A stretch of DNA of 64,000 nt from Beaufortia kweichowensis (Eukaryota > Chordata > Actinopteri > Cypriniformes > Gastromyzontidae), in the NCBI GenBank assembly GCA_019155185.1, contig CM032802.1, positions 7,106,501 through 7,170,500 of the forward strand, in the 5' to 3' direction. The notes beneath the pieces were generated by a model. The model worked only from the letters and a program-made list of their open reading frames with translations. It did not search any database and had not been told where the DNA came from. Every line of letters begins with the position of its first letter. Within the stretch, counting starts at the first letter, position 1. The position numbers and the translations under genes are program-made. This document shows positions 1-11,900 of the stretch, piece by piece.

Positions 1-959
1 CAGCTCTGATGGGGTTTTGCCCACACCACCCTTTATCATATCCTAGTATTTTATCATTTAAAATGCTAATACTTTTGGGCTTAATAGGGTTAACTTGAAA
101 ATTCTCTAAATTTGCACCTGTTTGCACTTCTGTACATCACACTTTTTACACATCAAATTTTAAATTGTACATGCAAATCACTTTAGTTTTAATTTTTATC
201 TTTGATAAATTTTGTTTGAGTGTTTTATTGGTCATTTGGCTTAAACAATTGAAGGCGTTACATAGAAATTACCAAAAATTTTCCTTTAGGTGTTAACAGT
301 AAGTTGATTGATCAAAGCTTGCATACCATTTTGTCTCATTTTTGGTCATTGATTCAAACTTAACTTGGCAAATTTAGTTGTACAAGATTTTGAGATGTTA
401 TGTTCAAAATTAACATTTAAAAAAGAACAAGGGTGTTTTTTCTGATTAAACAAGTGGTAAACATCTCTTTTTCAACTTTCAGATGTCTTATTTTCATTTT
501 CATGTGTCTTCTTAAATAATTTTAATGGTTGGAAAAAGTATATGAAAACTAAAGCAACAATTACCCTGTTACTGTGGCATGTCAGTTACAATAAGGGTTT
601 CATTTCTGAAAATAAGAGGTCTACCTTCAAAACAAATGCACTTTTTCATATTTTAAATAAATCTTTATTATATCATGGAGATTTAGTATTTGTTCAAATA
701 GATTTGTAATATATTTGCAACACTAGGCTACTATACAATGTAATTCAACGTTGAATGCACTAGGCAAAATAAAAGCATGATGTAACTTGACCTCAAATAG
801 TCGGAGCTTAGTGGCCCGAACGTTGTCTATAACTGGTCGAGCAAAAGTGTGTTATAATAAGGACTTAATAAGGTTTATTTCTTATCTCTTCGCCGTGCAT
901 TTTTGACCGAAGTGTGCCCCCTGTAGATGAGTTTAGATCCTCCAGTGAATGTAACCCTA
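1..959. other. AT-rich flank, no coding exon recognised
   Basis: This stretch is AT-rich and shows no exon with coding character on either strand. A canonical AATAAA hexamer lies at 768-773, and composition becomes less AT-rich immediately after it. It could therefore be the 3' untranslated tail of a + strand gene lying to the left of the window. That reading is inference only; nothing identifies the gene. Confidence 0.3.
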
Positions 960-1254
960 TTAAAGGGATAGTTCACTCAAAAATAAAAATTCGTTCATGA
1001 TTTACTCACCCTCATGCCATTCCAAAACCCTGTGACTTTCTTCTACTGCAGAACACGAAGATATTTTGAAAAACTTTGGTAACCAAACAACATTGGACCC
1101 CATTGACTTCCATTGGACACAAAACCACTGAGAGAGATTTCTCAAAATATCTTTTTTGTGTGTTCCACAGAAGAAAGAGTTCTAAATATGTTTTGAATGA
1201 CACGAGGGTAAATAAGTGCTGACAGTATTTTTTTTTTAGTGACTATCCCTTTAA
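960..1254. mobile_element. Palindromic MITE-like DNA transposon with TTAA ends
   Basis: The left end reads TTAAAGGGATAGTTCACT and the right end, reverse-complemented, reads TTAAAGGGATAGTCACT, so the element has nearly perfect terminal inverted repeats bounded by TTAA. Inside, a segment near 1036-1075 (TTTCTTCTACTGCAGAACAC onward) is repeated in inverse orientation near 1138-1182, so nearly the whole 295 bp could fold into a hairpin. There is no coding capacity, so it is non-autonomous. The end sequence is a common dispersed repeat of cyprinid genomes. TTAA targets are typical of piggyBac-type elements, but the family name is not certain. Confidence 0.8.
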
Positions 1255-1410
1255 GTGCCCTTTTGCAGTCATTCAGCTAAGCGATTAATAGCGCGTGCGC
1301 TGGGAGGCGTGTGCGCGTGTATGTAAACTAGCGGCCTTTTCCACGCAAGGAGAGACTTGTGTCTTTTGCATCAAGAAAACACATACCGTAGTTATTATAT
1401 ACATAAACAG
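1255..1410 (+). promoter_or_regulatory. clasrp: clasrp promoter and probable noncoding first exon
   Basis: The sequence becomes relatively CpG-rich (runs of GCGCG and GTGCGC around 1290-1320) directly after the transposon and about 1 kb before the first coding exon. A good donor, CAG followed by GTAATT, sits at 1411, and the first coding exon has a matching acceptor at 2281-2287 upstream of its ATG. A noncoding exon ending at 1410 is therefore likely. No TATA box is obvious. The exact start site cannot be read from sequence. Confidence 0.5.
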
Positions 1411-2328
1411 GTAATTAATTTGGTCATTTAAATCCTTCAAGTTTTTCTTTAAGTCATCATTGCCTCGTGTTTCGTCTTTATTTAGCGCTAAATGTACAGT
1501 GTAGTTAGCCGACTAGCATGCTAACGTTAGCTAGTCGCTGAGTGTTCCTGTGATGTCATGTATATTGTATAGTGCAAGTTGCGATTATATATGTAGAAAC
1601 AAGCTGGACTATTGGGCTTCTTTAATGTGCGTCCTGTAAAACAGTATAAATCACTGACAGAAACATATGTTTTGGAAGTTGCCTTAAGAGACTGCAGCCA
1701 CCCAGCTACCAACATTACCGTTTTCTAACTTAAATTGCTGTTACATACTAGTCTAAATAGAGTAAAATGTTGTTTTTAATGCCAAGACTCAACAAACCAT
1801 TATTATTTAATGTGGTGCTTATAAATGTACAAACGTATACATGTACTAGAGTGTAAATAATCTTTGACATTTGGGGTTAACGCAGTTATTTTCCGTGTGC
1901 CAGTTAATCTTGTTGTATATATAAAGAGTGAATACATGCAAAGTGTGCCACAATTATTTAAATTAATAATGTAATATACATATTATTTTAACCAGTAAGA
2001 GATTAATGTAGCCACAAAAAACACCACCATGACAGAATATTATAATGTTTCACTTTATCCACCATGTTTTTATGATGTCAGTGCATAAGTAGTAGTCATT
2101 TTTTATGCACAGATTCGGCAGGTAGTAATGCACGGTGGGTAAAACCTAATGGGCATTTTAACATTTCATGTTTGTTGTTGGAATATAACTTGCTCCAACT
2201 GTGATGTATTAAGATTTATGAATTGCACTGTACATGGCTACAGAGTTTGCAGGATATGTTTGTTAAATGAAGACCTGTCTTTTGCAGCAGCCCTGCCCCG
2301 ACGCGCCCCAACCCCAAGCGGAGCCGTC

Positions 2329-5300
2329 ATGTGGCAGGAGGCCCGCAAACATGAGCGCAAGCTGCGCGGGATGATGGTGGACTACAAACGGCGTGGGGAG
2401 AGACGCAGAGAGTACTATGAGAAAATTGTAAGTAGAAACCCCAAATCTACCACCTTAACAGCATGTTTTTGTAGTACAGAAGAATTACATTTCTTCCAAA
2501 TGGTTTTTACATGGTTACATTCACATTTCTGGCTTCTGTGTAGAAAAAGGATCCGGCCCAGTTCCTGCAGGTTCATGGTCGAGCGTACAAAATCCACCTA
2601 GATTCAGCCGTAGCCCTGGCAGCTGAGAGCCCCGTCAACATGTAAGTCTCTAACATTAGTCAATATATGATTATAGAACTTGAGTAGTTTGTGCAAATGT
2701 TTATAGTTCTTTCCAATATGCATAACCACACATGAAAGGTTTGTTAGTGAAACTAAACCAAAATCCATACAAAGTCACTGTCAAAAACATATCGTCTCAT
2801 ATGGAATTAACCATTAGAGAAACTCCTTTCAGGATGCCATGGCAAGGCGATACCAACAACATGATTGACAGGTTTGATGTCAGAGCACACCTGGACTACA
2901 TCCCATCCTATACACCATCTCTCGTAAACACAACGTGAGTGTGGTTATTAAATTGTGTGTTGTGGTTTTAATGTACTTGTTATATTAAAGAAGAAAACAA
3001 ATTACCTAAGCTTGCAGAGAATCAATGGTTGCAGAACGGTGATATACCAGTCTTTATCTGGTTTGGTATATTATTAGTGATTTTAAGGTATAAGGACTAT
3101 GTAGTGTTTTTTTTTTTTTTAAAGTTCATTGTTTCTTTCACAGCACCCCAGAGCAGGAATCAGAAGAGAGGAAGTGCAATTATGAGCGCTATAGAGGTCT
3201 GGTGCAGAATGACTTTGCAAACAGTAAGTCACCCTTGGTTTTATTTGCATTAAATAAAGCAGTATTGATGAACTTCAATGAATCCGGCTAAAAAACGTTT
3301 TTATCATTTGTAGTCTCTGAGGAGCAGTGTTTGTACCAGATATATGTGGATGAGCTTTATGGTGGCCTGCAGAAACCAAATGAGGATGAAAAGAAAAAGT
3401 ATGTACCCAAATATCAACAATAATCTTTTTATTATCTGTGTTGATAGCACATACTCGGAATAAGATTGTATGTTTTTTATTTCCTGTTAGACTTGGTGAG
3501 AAGAAAGCTCAGATCGGATATACATATGAGGACAGCACAGTGACTCAACCAGATGCACAGCCAGATAAAGAAAACGAGGACGACTCTGAAAATAGTGAAT
3601 CTGAAGAAGACGAGGTCATCCCTGACATTGGTGTGTCTCACTTCTTGTAAAGCCCAGGATTATTTATAGATATAAGAAACGCTCCAGATATCTGATTTTA
3701 TTAAATTTAAGGAAGTCCAATATGCTTTTTATGTTGCAGATGTTGAGGTGGATGTGGATGAAATAAGCCCAGAACAGGTCTTGGAGGTTAACAAAATGGC
3801 TACCACTTATGGCATGGCAGAAGGAGACTTTGTTTGGTTTGTTCACCCATTCTTCATTTAGTCAGAGGAGAATAATCATTTGTCCATCCCTTCATCTTCT
3901 TAATGAGATCCCAGTCATGATCTTCTAATTATGCTTTAAATGTATGTGGATAACAAAACTGATCTGTCTGTGTGGCAGGATGTTGAGGAAAGACAAGGAA
4001 GAAATAGAGGCCATTAAACATGCTAAAGCTCTGGAGGCAGAGAAGGCCATGTACTCTGTAAGGACAATTCGCCTTCCCTTTTTTGAAAATGTTTGTGTTT
4101 GTGACTTTACTGTTTATCATTTTTGTTATATCATTTAAGCATTACCATCGCTGTTCTGTATCCATCAGGGTCGGCGGTCTCGCAGACAGCGCCGAGAGTT
4201 TAGAGAGAAGTATATGAAAGGCAGACAGATCAGCCCACCCAGGTAACCACTACTAATGAGAGCTACAACACAAGTTTGTTTGTGTTATGAATATTAATAA
4301 TATTCCACCGATAAGTAATTGTTTGATACTTAGATTTGCAATATACATATTGTAAATGTTTTGTGTTGTTTAAATGTTAACTAAAATTTTTACATTTCAA
4401 AAACAGCTATGCAAGAAGAGACAGTCCCACATATGACCCTTACAAAAGGTAAATCTGTTTGATGGTCTGATATTTCACACATCTAAATACAGTATTTACT
4501 TTTGTGTACCTTAAATACTAATATTTTTCTTTTTCCCCTCCCTAGGCCAGAGTCAGACTCAAGTTCAGAGTCACATTCTCGATCCCGTTCCCCAGGCAAT
4601 GATAAAGTCACCTTCATTACTAGCTTTGGAGGCAGTGATGAGGAGGGAGCCGCGGCCACACAAGCTCTGCCCGTAGCGCCATCAAGCCACACCTCCAACA
4701 CCGCAGGTCATAGCAGGGGCTCCCGGTCGGTAACTTCCCCTTTCTTCTTTTTGGCTCTTTAGTGGCTGATTTTTCCATTTATTTTTTTATACATTTGTTT
4801 GCCTGTGATAAAATGTTACAAGAGAAAGCCGCTCATTCAGCATCAAAATGATTGGAGACATCTCGTATTAAAACAGTTGAGAGAGCTAATTGATGCAAGC
4901 GCTTTACTTTGTCTTGCAGTAACAGTGATTTAATTTTTTTTTTTAGGTTGCTCATTATAACATAGCATATTGTGTTTACCTTTCAGCCGAAGACGCTCAT
5001 CCTCGAGTCACTCGTCCTATTCCTCCCGCTCCTCCTCACATCGCTCCTCCCGCTCCTCCTCGCGTTCCCGCCGGAGTCGGCGTTCTCGCGGGGGCAGGGA
5101 CCGGGACAGTCGTTACTCTAGGTCTCGATCTCGCTCTCGTCGGCGGTCCAGTTCTCGTTCACGGCAAAGAAGTGGAGGAGGCAGCTCGAGGAGACGATAT
5201 GACAGGACGCGCTCTCGTTCTGCAGATCGCGACAGGGGTAGAGACAGAAACCGGGAAAGAGACAGAGACCGGGATAGAGGGAGGCGCTACACAGGTCGCA

Positions 5301-7731
5301 GACGGACAAGGTAAAATGGTTAATTTTTGTTGATTTAAAAATACTGAGAAATCATGCTGATTATGTACAACCCTCTCCTTCAGGTCTCGGTCACGTTCGC
5401 GGTCAGGTGATCGTTATCAGCGAAGGAGTCGCAGCTCTGCATACAGAAGGGGTGGCAGTGCCAGTCAAAGCCCCTCCCACTCACCTGCTGCAAGCCGTAG
5501 CTCCTCCCCCTCATCCCGTTCTGCTCTGCCTACCTCTGCTTCTGCTGACAAGCTGAGAAAGTAAGTTGTAACATAATTGGAAACGAATCACAATCACCAC
5601 CAGGCTTATTATTATTGAACACAGAAGAGCGATGGAGCTGACAAAGCCTCTAATTTTCTCTCTCTCAGGCCTGAAACTCCGGGTGGTAAAGAGACTGGAG
5701 CTGCCAAAGTCAGTAAGAATTTGATATATCTCGATTTTGTTGCTAAAGACTCCGCCTCCCTCACTCCTGACAGGCTGATGCAGTTAACAATCAGGCTGGG
5801 GCTCTTGCCCATCTTTTGCACTTCTGGCTCCACAGAGAGCCTTTGATCACATCTCAATGCTTTTGATTAGGTCATCGCCCGGTGTTTGCAGAATCACAGT
5901 AGGGTAGCAGTTTCCACCTTAGATGCCATTTTTGGGAATAATATGATATGCCCACTTCGCATTCTGTGTGCTCTTTTCAGCAGGATCTGTCTTTAAGAAA
6001 AGATACATTTACTTTTCATTTAACCCACTGAATATTATCTGAAATGCTAGGTTGTTGATGGATATCCTCTGAATGAACGTAAGCTGATGAAAGGGAAAAC
6101 TACAAAGGTATAATGGGTCTTATGAGGTTGCCCAAGCAGTTAAAGAGCTCAGGTGTTGCTTCTGCTCTGGGCTTGTCAAGACAGGCAGAGCAACTACACA
6201 CACAAACACACACACACCTGCATAAGTCAATACACACTGTCCTTGTAGGTTGAGCTTACCACTATGAAATGCAGTACATCTGAAATGGCTACAGTCCCTG
6301 CCATTTTGTTACCGTTCCACCAAGTTGGCGTACCTGACCTGGAAAAAGATGACATTGCTTTGTACTCTTCTGTGATGTTGAGTGTGTCTAAATGGCTACC
6401 CTTATTTGGCTGTTCACACCTTTCCCCTACCGCCTACATCCACAAATGCCCACAAATAAACATCAGAGGCAAAGGACAGCCAGTGTTGTGAAATTAATCA
6501 TGCAGGGAATAAATGATCTGTATGAGCACTCACTCATCTGCATGAACCAATCCATAGGAAAGATTCTCTGTTATCAGTTGTTGTGCACTTGCCTGACCAA
6601 TCTCATTCTGCCTTTTCTAAAGTCATTGTGTCCGTTGCAGCCCAAGATGACCCCACAGGAAAAGCTCAAACTTCGTATGCAGAAGGCTTTAAACAAGCAA
6701 TGTAAGTTACTGATTCAGTCATTTTTTTCCTTCATGCTTATAACCAGGTGCAGATGGGTTACAACTGTAGATTAGTGAATTATTACAGAAATCCATTACA
6801 ATGAAAAAGCTTAATGTTACTCATGATTAGTAGTCTAAACAACGTATTCATTTGACTCATGTTATGTGTCTACCACTCATTTCTGTGCGTCTGCTTATTA
6901 CGAGAAAGACATTTACCCTCCCTCATCTTTCCGTTTTACCTTCCTCAGCCAAGGCGGATAAGAAAGCAGCGCAAGCCAAGATCCAGCAACAGGAAAACAA
7001 GCGACAGGTAAAAGTTTGTGTGGGTGTGTAAGATGGTGTTCCATTTAATAGCTTGGATCATGTAGTTTTAACAGAAACTTCCTGCCGTCACAGGAACGAG
7101 AAGGAGTTCTGCGAGCAATGGCACGGAAAATCCGCATGAAGTAAGTCTGAGCATGTATATACATGTAACACGTCTGTGTTTATAAAGGAGAGGATATAGT
7201 TTGGACATTGTTTGGTCTTGCAGGGAGCGGGAACGCCGGGAGAAAGAGAGAGATGAATGGGAGAGGCAGTATGGACGGCAGAGCCACTCGCCCTCCCCTA
7301 ACACCAAATACAGTGAGTTTCCATGAATATCTGCTTTGAATATGAGAGATTGGGCATTGCTGTAATCCACCAAAGACTTATCTGTACAGTTATCTGGCTC
7401 ATATTGGTTTCTGAAGTATGGCAAAATTGAAAAGTGGTTTAATTTGATTCATTTTTTTGATTATGATGAGAATCAAGCTAACCATTGCCATGCCATAAAG
7501 AATCTAATCATAAATCTCTCAAACACCCCACAGGTCGAGACTACAGCTCATCCAGAAGGTATGCTGAAACCAGTCTGTGCCTGTTCACATTCTGGAAGGC
7601 TGGAGAGGGCACTACACTTGTCCGTTAAATCTACAAATTTATTTTGTTTTTAGCTTATTTCAACCCATTCTTTTGTTTTGCTCAGCAGGAGATCCCGCTC
7701 AAGATCAAGAAGTCCTCTTCATCGGTACTGA
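2329..7731 (+). CDS. clasrp: CLK4-associating serine/arginine-rich protein
   Basis: This is a nuclear SR-related protein that binds CLK-family kinases and is thought to influence alternative splicing. Twenty coding exons give 646 aa (human about 674): 2329-2427, 2544-2641, 2833-2934, 3144-3223, 3314-3398, 3491-3630, 3740-3836, 3979-4057, 4169-4242, 4407-4448, 4546-4725, 4987-5310, 5384-5560, 5669-5708, 6641-6701, 6949-7007, 7094-7140, 7224-7312, 7534-7558, 7689-7731. The N terminus (MWQEARKHERKLRGMMVDYK) and the stretch MPWQGDTNNMIDRFDVRAHL are hallmarks of the family's SWAP/DRY-EERY domain (residues about 1-180). An acidic segment follows, then an arginine/serine-rich region (about 300-525) with RD/RE repeats. 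Next come the conserved LTPQEKLKLRMQKALN-like segment and a charged, probably helical tail ending in RSRSRSPLHRY. All phases are consistent. Donors after 3836 (GTTTGT) and 4725 (GTCGGT) are weak, so those two junctions are the least certain. Confidence 0.95.
6190..6222. repeat. CA-rich microsatellite in clasrp intron 14
   Basis: A short, imperfect run of CA dinucleotides lies within the long intron between coding exons 14 and 15. The rest of that intron (5709-6640) shows no recognisable exon. Confidence 0.7.
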
Positions 7732-8275
7732 AGAAACAGTGTGAAACAGACGAGATATCAATCAAATGTTTTAGGAGTAAAGGGTAATCAGAACGGAGAA
7801 AATACTAATGAAATAAATGTCACTCACTTAAGCTTCTCTTACATCATCTAAGGAGGACACTGGAAATAATAAAAAAAAATGATTCAACCCGTACTTCCAT
7901 TGCTAAAATCTGTAAATTAGCATGGCCACACTAACATACTTTCTTCCTTAATTACACAATGAATGAATAGCAGGGTTTCTGTGAAAAGGGTACAATACCA
8001 GTTATATTTGATGATGTGTTTGCAGCTGCCCTCTATGGACTGTGATATGAGATGGGAAGTATTTCTCTCGCTTGTGTGGGAGCTCATCTGACATGTTTAT
8101 CTCATCTTTGTACATAATCCTTTCATTTAAGAGTGTGATAAAAGTTGTACATGCAGATATTAAATGCTCATCTTTGTCAATCAGTAAATGTCATTATCAC
8201 TCTGTGAGATCTTTCACTAGAAAAATCTTCAGTAATCACAAATTTAGATATCTGAATAAACTGTGACCTATGAAA
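7732..8275 (+). other. clasrp: clasrp 3' untranslated region with poly(A) signals
   Basis: The sequence after the TGA at 7729-7731 is non-coding and AT-rich. It holds AATAAA hexamers at 7812-7817 and 8255-8260. The second is followed by a drop into sequence of different composition that leads to the znf296 promoter. Use of either or both signals is plausible. Confidence 0.6.
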
Positions 8276-8319
8276 AAACGCTAATTAAAGTATTTTTTGC
8301 TTTTATTTAAACACTTTCA

Positions 8320-8996
8320 CACACAACGCGTTTCTTTGCTTATCGGCGTTATCGACATTGTTTGTTGTGACCGCCAGATGGCGCACGTCATTGTTTGATA
8401 ATGCACGTGATTCCACTCGCAATTAGATTGAATGGGAATTTAACCACATGAACGGAAATTTCAGCAGTCTCTATCTCTGTCCGTACATATCCCGCCGTCC
8501 ACATGAGAGAAACAAGCGACTGAAAGTAAAACGACAGTTACTCTGGGTTTCGAAATAAGCCGGACAGCCAAACACCTGTCTCAGTCGTCCTCGATAAAAG
8601 CCACTTCCTCTTCACCCACATCCTCAACCAGCACATTTTATTGGTGTCAAAGCTGCAGCTGCGCGCCATCAAAGCGACTATTTACATAATTTCTCCAAAA
8701 CGACAAAGAGATAACAAAGATTAAGATTTTGGATCATTTTAAGTCGCACTGACGCACTAAGCAGAGTTGTTTAATAAGGTGAGTAATAAGAAAGAGGGCA
8801 GGAGACACTGAGGAGGAGGAGGAGGATGATGTGGGGCGGGCTGGAGGCGTTGCTCGTGCCCTCCTCCGGGGCCAGCAGACAGTATGAACTTGAACACTGA
8901 CGGACACACGACAGTCGAGACACACATCACTGCTGGTTTATGACAGTTTTAGGGTCGCTTTAGTTCTGGTGTAGTTGAAGAGGATCAGTTCTCGCT
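8320..8996 (+). promoter_or_regulatory. znf296: znf296 promoter and 5' untranslated region
   Basis: This region separates the clasrp poly(A) signals from the znf296 start codon. It is richer in CpG than its surroundings, contains a CACGTG E-box at about 8404, and has a purine-rich GGA run at about 8810-8832. No TATA box is evident at a useful distance. A minus-strand open frame across 8734-8925 looks like a composition artefact. Confidence 0.5.
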
Positions 8997-11900
8997 ATGT
9001 CCAGACGTAAACTCGGCAGCAGACCGCAACACCTGAGCGTCATGCAGGGTAAGATGAATTAAAAATATTTTCTTTAAAATTCGTAAATCGTAAAAAATAA
9101 TACATGGAAAACCGCGCATAAGTTATTATTGTAAATCTAAGTGTATTCGTGGTTAATACGTGTTATTAAGTGCGCGTTATCGGTGCTTTAACTTTTCACG
9201 TGGTTTGTGGCGAGCACTACAGAACTTGACATTGGAGTTACAACCCACCCTCATGTTTTTATTTATATGTCGAGCAGACTAGTTGTTTATGAGTAGTCTG
9301 TTAGTGTCACATTTTTATGTGTGTCTGTATTTATATATATTTGTGTATTTTGTTTGAGCAATTTGTCGTTATGCGTGTCCTTAGACAGTCGGAGCACTTC
9401 CTTATTGCATCTTAACATTATCTTTGTTTTGTGTCGTCACATTTTCAGTTCAGCCGCTATTATTTAGTTTTAGCGTATTTGGGATGTTTTTTAATTATTT
9501 TTACAAGGGCTTATTTTCGGATTGTGGCAAACACTTTTTTCCCTATCCAAATGGTGCCAGTCACATCAATATATATTGATATGAAAATAATTTAAGTTTT
9601 ATCATTTCTGTAATTAATTAATTAATTAAACTGTTTGCGTGCTTCAGATGTACTATGATGCACATATAAAGTGTGATGTTGTTTTGATCATTACAAGATT
9701 TGTTTTTCGCTTTATCTTTAAACTGGGGTCAGCCGTGCGTGCCTCACCTGACCACAAGTCTTGAGTTTGTGTGTGTGCGTGTCTATGTGTGTGTGTGTGT
9801 GAACAGCAGCCGCGCCTTTTGCGTGTCGGCGCAAACAGCCCGAGCTGTTGAAACAGGAAAGGTGACATTTTTGAGTAACCACTAGTGAAATCCTGCCCTC
9901 CCCGGGATTGTCTGTACCTGCAGCGGCATGGACAGCCAGCCCGGGCAGGTGGATGAGTCCAGGCTGTAGGCGTATGTGTGTGTTTGAGTCCGTGACCACA
10001 GGAACAGCACCCAGGCCAAAGTTCCTCTCTCAGGAAGACAAGAAAAGTGACTTTCAGTTCATGTACAGGGACATGTTTTTTTTTACTAAAGTTCATATTT
10101 ACAGTTTTTCATGAGTGGTTATACTTCTTTTTGGACCAGCTTTCCCTGCTAAACATACTTTCTTATTTTGTAATAAGTATTTAGTATTTGTAATAAAAAT
10201 CTGTATTGTTTTTTCAGCATAGTTGACCTTCCTTGATTTACATACAGTACTGCATTGCTCATACGCACAGCGGTTATGACTGGTGTGAAAGACACCATGT
10301 TTAGATCAGCACACTTGTGGTAGGATGAATACAGTTCAAAGTGTCTGAAGTATCATTTTAATAGGCAAATTGCTACAGCACATCGGAGCTGCATCGCTCT
10401 GCTTCCTGTGCAAAGCAGACCTCGGTGACAGATGCACAGGAAGTGGTCAGTGTCTGCTGACCAGACGAAGCTTTGCTGATGGTGACAGTTTGACACGGAT
10501 GAATGCGGAGAACTGAAAGTAGCACATTAGAAAAGAAACAGGATGGCCGGGGGCTTTCAAAGCCGCTCTGTTGGGTCATTTCTAGAGTTTGCAAATGTAC
10601 CTGATGCGTCTTTCTATTTGCTTTTTAATGAGCGTTCACTGATGTTTTCTCTCTCCACTCACAGACGCTCCAGAGTCCACGATCATCCCCAGCTCTTCAC
10701 CGTCACCCGAGCGAACTTCTCAGCCTGAGGGTGGAGGTCGTGATCTGTTGACCTGTGGCCAGTGTGGCCAGGCGTTCCCACTTGCCCACATTCTCACCTT
10801 CATCCAACACAAACAAGGCGGATGCGGCAGTGCCAGGGCTCCGCCTCAGGGTTACACCCCTCAGTCTCCAGCCAATCGGACGGTCCGGTGCGGCAAGGGC
10901 CCGCTGGTGGAGGCGGGTTACGTGGAGCTCCGACGGATGACGGGCAGGAGCTGGAAGGAAGAGCCAGGTGTGAGGGTGGAGGCTAAAAGAGCCGGTGAGT
11001 TCTAGGTGCTAATTAGTGTCTTTTTTTGTAAAACTGTCCCCTCATTTAACAACCTTGTCCCCAGTCCGGCTCATTAGACCGCTGTTGCTGTGGCACTGTG
11101 GCCTTGGTGAGTTAGAGAGTTAGAGACGCCGGGCCTAATTGAGTGGAAGGGATAGGCAGTTCTGCTACACACGCGAACAAACGTACACTTATACACGCAC
11201 CCTGGGGGACGACAGAAACGCACCTGAGCACACTTGAGCATCTCCTTGGCTCTGTCTCTCAGGTGAAGTGGCCAGGTAAACACAGCACAGTCAGGCCACC
11301 CAACTGCACAACTCCCAGAGCTCACACCAACACACACATGAAACGCACCGTCCTCAAACTCCCAACACGCTGTCAGTCAAAGCAGGTGCTTATATGGTGT
11401 GCTATTTTCAGAGTCCTCAGCGAATTGCATTGCTCCCAGCCTCTCACCGCTCACTTCAAAACAAACAGAGATGACCTCTTCTGTTGCTGACCCACGGTCA
11501 TCACCCTATAGCCTGCTGAAGTTGTGTAGAGAAGAATGTCTGCATTTTGGAAATGTGCTTGACTGTTGAACAGGATGTTGGTGGGTGTGTGCATGTGTGT
11601 GTGTAATAGTAGTTTTCAAACCCACTTCACTGTTTGTCATTGAAGTAGTCGGCCCTAAAGGGATTCATCGGCCTCTGCAGGTGTTTCCCTGTTTCTTGTC
11701 TATTGAACCGTGACCGATTCATGAGAAAAGTGAATATTTGTTAGTTTATCATTAGAGACTTTTTATTAAAGTTGCCATGTACTTATAATCCAACTAAATT
11801 GTTATAATTTGGCCTGGACTTGGATTGGATTTTCAGTCATTGATGTTTGTCACATGTCTGTATACGCTCTTAAAAGGTTTTTTTTTTAATCAGAGGAGCT

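Noticed and set aside
47..640. Search for CRISPR arrays or prokaryotic-type operons here and elsewhere
   Set aside because: No regularly spaced direct repeats or ribosome-binding-site-led gene strings occur. The DNA is clearly vertebrate.
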